From positions 1 through 8,724 of the forward strand of contig DAOVQH010000081.1 of the NCBI GenBank assembly GCA_030628755.1: DNA of 8,724 nt. The letters are read 5' to 3'. This DNA comes from Candidatus Cloacimonadota bacterium (GTDB lineage: Bacteria > Cloacimonadota > Cloacimonadia > Cloacimonadales > TCS61). Under the pieces are notes generated by a model, which worked only from the letters and a program-made list of their open reading frames with translations, did no database searches and had not been told where the DNA came from. Of this stretch, positions 5,119 to 8,724 are shown piece by piece (the stretch's first letter is position 1; every line of letters starts with the position of its first letter). The position numbers were made by a program, and so were the translations under genes.

Positions 5119-5298
5119 TCCGTTAGAACCAGAGCAGGAAAAGAATTTATTCTGTTAAATTTGCCATATTTTATAGTTGGAAAAATTTATGGATATCTTG
5201 ACTGGTTTACTAAAGAGTAAAAAACATTATTGGATTTTGAATCCGTTGAAACGGTTAGAAATCTATATGCTCATGATTTGAACCCGACTCGAGTTTGA
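5119..5298 (+). pseudogene. possible decayed gene fragment
   Basis: The 320 bases before the pRiA4b-like gene hold no intact gene. One frame stays open for 33 codons (5119-5217), meets TAA at 5218-5220, then continues for 25 codons to TGA at 5296-5298. The translation has a protein-like mix on both sides of the stop (for example LLNLPYFIVGKIYGYLDW and ESVETVRNLYAHDLNPTRV), but I do not recognise it. In AT-rich DNA such a run can occur by chance. A lone TTGACA at 5051-5056 has no good -10 partner. Confidence 0.2.
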
Positions 5299-5336
5299 AT
5301 TGAAAGCATTGAAATCAAAAAAAGGAGTATTTAAAT

Positions 5337-5822
5337 ATGAAATCCAAAAAAGAAATTTATCAACTCAAAATAACTTTAAACAACACAAGTCCACCCATCT
5401 GGAGAAGATTTTTAGTACAATCCAATATCTTACTACCAGATTTACACAAAATTATCCAAACCGTGATGGGTTGGACAAATTCACATTTACATCAATTTGT
5501 AAAAAACAGACAATACTTTCGCGAACCCTGGGAAGATGACTATTTAGACGATAGTTTTGATTATGCGGATATTAAGCTTGATGATTTTTTGTATATTATA
5601 GGAGATACTTGTTCTTACGAATATGATTTTGGTGACAGTTGGAGACATACAATAAAACTGGAAAAGATTTTACCTTTTGATAAAAATCAGAATTATCCTG
5701 TTTGTACTGCCGGAAAGAAAAATTGTCCGCCTGAAGATTGCGGTGGAATTTACGGATTTTATAATTTGTTGGAAATAATCAGAAATCCAGAACATCCGGA
5801 TTATGAAGATATGATAGATTGA
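5337..5822 (+). CDS. plasmid pRiA4b ORF-3-like protein, shortened by TGA
   Basis: The 161-residue product carries the whole core of the pRiA4b ORF-3 family. It has IYQLKITLNNTSPPIWRRF at the N-terminus, LHKIIQTVMGWTNSHLHQF (36-54), YEYDFGDSWRHTI (95-107), and the cysteine-rich PVCTAGKKNCPPEDCGG (121-137) followed by GFYNLLEII. The family is common on plasmids and in accessory regions; its biochemical role is not established. GGAG at 5324-5327 lies nine bases before ATG 5337. The frame stops at TGA 5820-5822 just after YEDMID, where relatives normally read on as W-(I/L)-GED. The same frame continues with matching sequence to 5915, so the gene seems to have lost a tryptophan codon (TGG to TGA) and its last 30 or so residues. 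Confidence 0.85.
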   Translation: MKSKKEIYQLKITLNNTSPPIWRRFLVQSNILLPDLHKIIQTVMGWTNSHLHQFVKNRQYFREPWEDDYLDDSFDYADIKLDDFLYIIGDTCSYEYDFGDSWRHTIKLEKILPFDKNQNYPVCTAGKKNCPPEDCGGIYGFYNLLEIIRNPEHPDYEDMID

Positions 5823-5915
5823 ATCGGAGAAGACTATGATTCTGATTATTTCGATCTGAATGATGTAAATAAATTATTAAGAATGAAAGATTATGGGTGT
5901 TTTTCAATGTTTTAA
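5820..5915 (+). other. severed C-terminal tail of the pRiA4b ORF-3-like gene
   Basis: Reading on past TGA gives IGEDYDSDYFDLNDVNKLLR and a further 10 residues to TAA 5913-5915. The 'W-IGED-D...FD...N..L' pattern is the usual end of this family. With the TGA read as Trp162 the protein would be 192 residues. The tail has no start codon or ribosome binding site of its own. Confidence 0.68.
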
Positions 5916-5963
5916 TTAGTTTTCAGATTTGTGAACTTTCCATAACTTCTTAAGAAATGTTAT

Positions 5964-6004
5964 TCCCGTCCAGCCAATGCGGGAGGAATCCGGCAGCTGC
6001 CGGA
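5964..6004. repeat. paired GC-rich hairpins with a perfect 16-bp palindrome
   Basis: TCCCG (5964-5968) and CGGGA (5980-5984) form one stem. Four bases later TCCGGCAG-CTGCCGGA (5989-6004) is a perfect 16-base palindrome. Both stand out in an AT-rich spacer; a 10-base palindrome TTCTTAAGAA lies just upstream (5947-5956). The trailing TAAATTT is too weak for a convincing terminator, so a REP-like intergenic element is a better guess. Confidence 0.55.
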
Positions 6005-6070
6005 TAAATTTCGAAAAGTTTAAAATAATTTTTTACATAGGTTGGTTGGATAACATCCTACAAAATACGT

Positions 6071-6134
6071 CCAAAACGCAAGACTCTGCAAAAAAGTCTT
6101 GACTATATCGCAAAGTTTTGCATTTTGGTCGCAT
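6071..6134 (+). repeat. palindromic repeat, left copy flanking the ATPase gene
   Basis: CCAAAACGCA (6071-6080) and TGCATTTTGG (6119-6128) are inverted arms with one mismatch. Inside is a perfect 7-base stem, CAAGACT (6079-6085) with AGTCTTG (6095-6101). Shared with the right copy at 7257 are CCAAAACGCA, TGCAAAA, AGTC, GACTAT, TGCATTTT and GTCGCAT, in the same order and orientation. The copy ends on the AT of the ATPase ATG start. Confidence 0.7.
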
Positions 6135-7251
6135 GAAAAGAATTCAGAAATCATTTATCAGTAAAGACCTTTCAAAGAAGATGGTTTTCATTGTAGGTCC
6201 GCGACAGGTTGGTAAAACCTGGTTAGCAAAAGAGATTGCCAAAGATTTTTCCAATCCATTCTATTTGAATTACGATCACCTGGAAGACAGGAAAATAATT
6301 CACAACGAAAACTGGTTACCAACAATAGATTTGCTTATTTTAGATGAAATTCATAAAATGAAAAATTGGAAAAACTATTTGAAAGGTATTTATGATACAC
6401 GTCCGGAAAATTTGCATATCCTGGTGACTGGAAGTGCGCGACTCGATATTTTCCGGCAAAGCGGAGATTCTTTACCAGGCAGGTATTTCCTGCATCATTT
6501 ATTGCCGGTCTCATATAAAGAATCTTCTTTTAGCAGAAAATTCACGATTGATCACATTATTGAACGCGGGGGGTTTCCTGAGCCATTATTAGCAGAATCA
6601 CCTGAAGATGCGACACGATGGAGAAATCAGTATGCTGAAAGTCTGATCAGGTATGATGTATTGGATTTTGAAAAAATTCATAATATTCGTGCTATCCAAA
6701 TCTTGTTTCAGCTTTTACGCTCCAGAGTTGGAACTCCTGTCTCATATAAATCTATTTCAGAGGATATTGGAATTTCGCCAAATACTGTAAAAAAATATAT
6801 CCAGATTTTGGAAGCATTATATATTGTATTCAAGGTGACTCCATTTGCTCACAATATTGCTCGTTCTTTGCAGAAAGAACCGAAGCTTTATTTCTATGAT
6901 ACAGGTCTTGTTCAGGGAGATGAAGGTGTGAGATTTGAGAATTTTGTTGCAGTATCTTTGCTGAAACATTTATGTTATCTGCATGATACAAAAGGGGTGA
7001 TTACGCGTCTGCACTATCTTCGAACTAAAGATGGTCATGAAGTAGATTTTTGTCTCGTGGAAAATGAGCAGGCAAAACTGATGATCGAAGTAAAACATTC
7101 CGATAGCAATGTCAGTCGGCATCTCTATTATTTCAATAAGCGATTTGAAATACCGGGTGTGCAGGTTGTGCGCTATTTAAGGAAAGAGCGAATGAATAGT
7201 AAAATTGCTCTCAGGAAAGCTGAAAATTTCCTAATGGAACTTTCAATATAA
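6133..7251 (+). CDS. AAA_14/DUF4143-family ATPase
   Basis: This 372-residue protein is a stand-alone P-loop ATPase of the AAA_14 plus DUF4143 type, widespread in bacteria and archaea and of unknown function. It has Walker A GPRQVGKT (22-29), Walker B IDLLILDEIHK (65-75) and a sensor-like VTGSARLD (98-105). A helix-turn-helix-like stretch, PVSYKSISEDIGISPNTVKK, lies in the middle. The C-terminal part has YFYDTG, then D300-x-HEVDF and IEVK (318-321), the spacing of a PD-(D/E)XK nuclease-like fold. Nuclease activity is therefore possible but not shown. The usual start would be ATG 6133; TTG 6118 is also in frame, but both lie in or at the end of the palindromic repeat and neither has a ribosome binding site. 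No partner gene is adjacent on either side. Confidence 0.88.
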   Translation: MKRIQKSFISKDLSKKMVFIVGPRQVGKTWLAKEIAKDFSNPFYLNYDHLEDRKIIHNENWLPTIDLLILDEIHKMKNWKNYLKGIYDTRPENLHILVTGSARLDIFRQSGDSLPGRYFLHHLLPVSYKESSFSRKFTIDHIIERGGFPEPLLAESPEDATRWRNQYAESLIRYDVLDFEKIHNIRAIQILFQLLRSRVGTPVSYKSISEDIGISPNTVKKYIQILEALYIVFKVTPFAHNIARSLQKEPKLYFYDTGLVQGDEGVRFENFVAVSLLKHLCYLHDTKGVITRLHYLRTKDGHEVDFCLVENEQAKLMIEVKHSDSNVSRHLYYFNKRFEIPGVQVVRYLRKERMNSKIALRKAENFLMELSI

Positions 7252-7256
7252 CCCGA

Positions 7257-7320
7257 CCAAAACGCAGCGAATTGCAAAATAGTCCCGACTATTCTGCATT
7301 TTAGTGCACATTAGTCGCAT
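7257..7320 (+). repeat. palindromic repeat, right copy flanking the ATPase gene
   Basis: This starts six bases after the ATPase stop and repeats the blocks of the copy at 6071 in the same orientation. Here the central pairing is TGCAAAATAGTC (7273-7284) with GACTATTCTGCA (7287-7298), 11 of 12 bases, so the two copies form hairpins by partly different pairings. GTCGCAT lies at 7314-7320. Confidence 0.7.
7273..7302 (+). terminator. possible terminator of the ATPase gene
   Basis: The 12-base near-perfect stem of the right repeat copy is followed by TTTTAG, placed 20 bases after the ATPase stop. The loop is only CC, so the top pair must open. The T tract is short, making this a moderate candidate. 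Confidence 0.35.
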
Positions 7321-7338
7321 TCATTATTTATATAAATC

Positions 7339-7361
7339 CCTACCAAACAGTTGGGGTTTTA
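7339..7361 (+). terminator. second possible terminator between convergent genes
   Basis: CC(TA)CCAA, loop ACAG, then TTGGGG and TTTTA: six pairs with a TA bulge, followed by four T on the plus strand. It sits between the ATPase gene and the convergent urocanase gene. It has a poorer T tract on the minus strand, so plus-strand use is more likely. Confidence 0.33.
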
Positions 7362-7388
7362 TGCTAATATGTAATTACTGAAAGTTAG

Positions 7389-8724
7389 CTATTTTTTGAA
7401 CTTCTCTTCAACCAATTTCTCCACCAATCCATCCTTAGTAATAAACGGTAAAGTTATATGGTCAGTCTCAGCAAATTTCTGATTAAATTCAATCGCAGTT
7501 TCAATGGAGTTCGGGTTTCTTGCCCAGGCACGGCGCGCAACTCCGCACATCACATCCCAGGGGAAGGCGAGTTTCAGGATTTCATCCACGCGTTCGCTGC
7601 CATCCAGAACCATACCGAATCCGCTGTTGGAAACTTTTCCAATTCCTACACCACCACCATTATGAAGGGTAATCATGCTCATGCCGCGAGCGGCATTGCC
7701 GGCGTAACATTCAGTGCTCATTTCTGCCATAATATTAGAGCCGTCTTTAATGTTAGATGTTTCCCGGTAGGGTGAATCTGTTCCGCCGGTGTCGTGGTGA
7801 TCACGACCGAGCATGATAGGACCAACTTCTTTGTTTCGTACCATTTCATTGAATTTCAAAGCGATGGCCAAACGTCCGGGTGCATCCTGGTAGAGGATAC
7901 GAGCTTGAGTTCCCACAACCAGTTTATTTTTCATGGCATCACGAACCCAGATGTAATTATCACGATCCTGGTATCTTAATTTTTTACGGCATTTGCTGAT
8001 GATCTCAGCAGCAGCATTATCAGTTTTTATCAGGTCTTCTTCTTTACCTGATAGGCAAACCCAGCGGAAAGGTCCATAACCATAATCGAAAAGCTCAGGT
8101 CCCAGGATATCTTCCACGTAGCTTGGGAAGATGAACCCTTCATAGGTATTTTCACCGTTTTTTGCAATTTCCTTAATTCCTGCATCGAATACTGCTTTCA
8201 TAAAACTGTTCCCATAATCGAAAAAATATACACCACGCTCCACTAAAGTTTTAATAAGTTCGAAGTGACGTTTCAGGGATCTATCTACAAGTTTGATGAA
8301 TTGCTCTCTATTCTCTGCCAGCATTCTAGTTCTTTCTTCAAATGTAAGACCTTGAGGGCAATATCCGCCATCATAAGCTGCATGGCAGGAAGTTTGGTCT
8401 GAGAGCAGGTCGATATGAATATTTTCTTTCACTGCATATTCCAACAAATCAACAATGTTACCGTGATAAGCGATAGAAATACTTTCTTTTCTATTAATAT
8501 AATCAGAACTTATTTCGAATGCTTTTTCCGGGGAATCTACAACTTGACCTACCCAACCTTGATCGTGGCGAGTTTTGATACGAGAATAATCAACTTCGGC
8601 AAAAATGCCTACTCCATTTGCGATTTCAACTGCTTTGGGTTGAGCACCGCTCATTCCTCCCAGTCCGGAAGAGACAAATAATTTTCCTCTTAAATCACCA
8701 TCTTCCGGAACTCCAAGTTTCATC
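7389..8724 (-). CDS. hutU: urocanate hydratase, N-terminus beyond the window
   Basis: Urocanase adds water to urocanate to give imidazolonepropionate, the second step of histidine breakdown, using tightly bound NAD+. The visible 444 residues cover most of the protein. They include the NAD-binding-type SSGLGGMSGAQP (18-29), AEVD, RHDQGWVGQVV, LLSDQTSCHAAYDGGYCP, SFMKAVFDAG, GPFRWVCLSG, MLGRDHHDTGGTDSPYRET (near 303-320) and LHNGGGVGIGK (near 351-361). The wording GGMSGAQPKA and HHDTGGTDSPYRE fits the longer urocanases of some anaerobes better than the classic 550-residue type. The stop is TAG at 7391-7389. The frame is open to the right edge; the first ATG (8723-8721) is probably internal because roughly 150-220 residues are missing. 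No other hut gene is visible, and the gene converges on the ATPase. Confidence 0.95.
   Translation of the reverse strand, partial: MKLGVPEDGDLRGKLFVSSGLGGMSGAQPKAVEIANGVGIFAEVDYSRIKTRHDQGWVGQVVDSPEKAFEISSDYINRKESISIAYHGNIVDLLEYAVKENIHIDLLSDQTSCHAAYDGGYCPQGLTFEERTRMLAENREQFIKLVDRSLKRHFELIKTLVERGVYFFDYGNSFMKAVFDAGIKEIAKNGENTYEGFIFPSYVEDILGPELFDYGYGPFRWVCLSGKEEDLIKTDNAAAEIISKCRKKLRYQDRDNYIWVRDAMKNKLVVGTQARILYQDAPGRLAIALKFNEMVRNKEVGPIMLGRDHHDTGGTDSPYRETSNIKDGSNIMAEMSTECYAGNAARGMSMITLHNGGGVGIGKVSNSGFGMVLDGSERVDEILKLAFPWDVMCGVARRAWARNPNSIETAIEFNQKFAETDHITLPFITKDGLVEKLVEEKFKK

Noticed and set aside
5300..5539. Open frame of 79 codons overlapping the start of the pRiA4b-like gene
   Set aside because: It is out of frame with a recognisable conserved protein, lacks its own ribosome binding site and has no family features.
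5820..5822. Alternative genetic code with TGA as tryptophan
   Set aside because: All other tryptophans in the window use TGG, and TGA is the natural stop of the antitoxin gene at the toxin overlap.
6071..7320. Insertion sequence carrying the ATPase as transposase
   Set aside because: The protein is a DUF4143-type ATPase with no transposase motif, the flanking repeats are direct rather than terminal inverted repeats, and no target duplication could be identified.
7458..8681. Plus-strand open frames of 61 to 105 codons opposite the urocanase gene
   Set aside because: They are shadows of a well-conserved minus-strand gene, without ribosome binding sites or recognisable products.

Overview
The window looks like a piece of an AT-rich bacterial chromosome that is unusually full of short palindromic repeats. 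The genes are ordinary housekeeping and accessory genes: the tail of an Mrp-type P-loop ATPase, ispD and ispF of the non-mevalonate isoprenoid pathway, a RelE/ParE-type toxin-antitoxin pair, a peptidase-U32 family RNA-modification protein, a pRiA4b ORF-3-like protein, an AAA_14/DUF4143 ATPase and a urocanate hydratase. No RNA gene, phage gene, transposase or CRISPR array is visible. The gene style (AT-rich, MEP pathway, urocanase that looks like the long form, hairpin-rich spacers) would suit an uncultured anaerobic lineage such as Cloacimonadota or a relative. That placement is an impression, not something the sequence proves.

Layout. 1-187: end of mrp. 333-1042: ispD, broken by a one-base deletion near 543-546. 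1043-1520: a gene-free stretch holding two copies of a repeat that folds on paper as a three-way junction, a 34-bp C/G-rich hairpin nested in the first copy, and a terminator-like hairpin. 1521-1988: ispF with a good ribosome binding site. 1990-2564: promoter, operator-like inverted repeat, RHH antitoxin and RelE/ParE toxin, overlapping by 4 bases. 2571-2735: a palindrome-rich insert bounded by two versions of the U32 gene's first seven codons. 2732-4774: the U32 gene, with a second copy of the 34-bp hairpin read in frame near its C-terminus. 4778-4998: a 39-bp tandem array and a 16-bp direct repeat. 5014-5336: a non-coding or decayed stretch. 5337-5822: pRiA4b ORF-3-like gene ended by TGA where a tryptophan is expected. 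5964-7320: GC-rich hairpins, then the ATPase gene between two copies of another palindromic repeat. 7389-8724: urocanase on the minus strand, entering from the right edge.

How it fits together. IspD and IspF catalyse two non-consecutive MEP steps (with IspE between them) and are often neighbours or fused, so the ispD...ispF order is expected; the 480-bp repeat spacer between them is not. The toxin-antitoxin pair is a self-contained module. The ATPase is a one-gene unit bounded by related repeats. The strongest unexplained signal is the set of short palindromic elements: at least five distinct types in 8.7 kb, one nested in another, one translated as part of a protein, one lying over the start of a gene, and one splitting a gene start. 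Two frame-disrupting lesions (ispD and the pRiA4b-like gene) may be real decay or assembly error; the sequence alone cannot tell.
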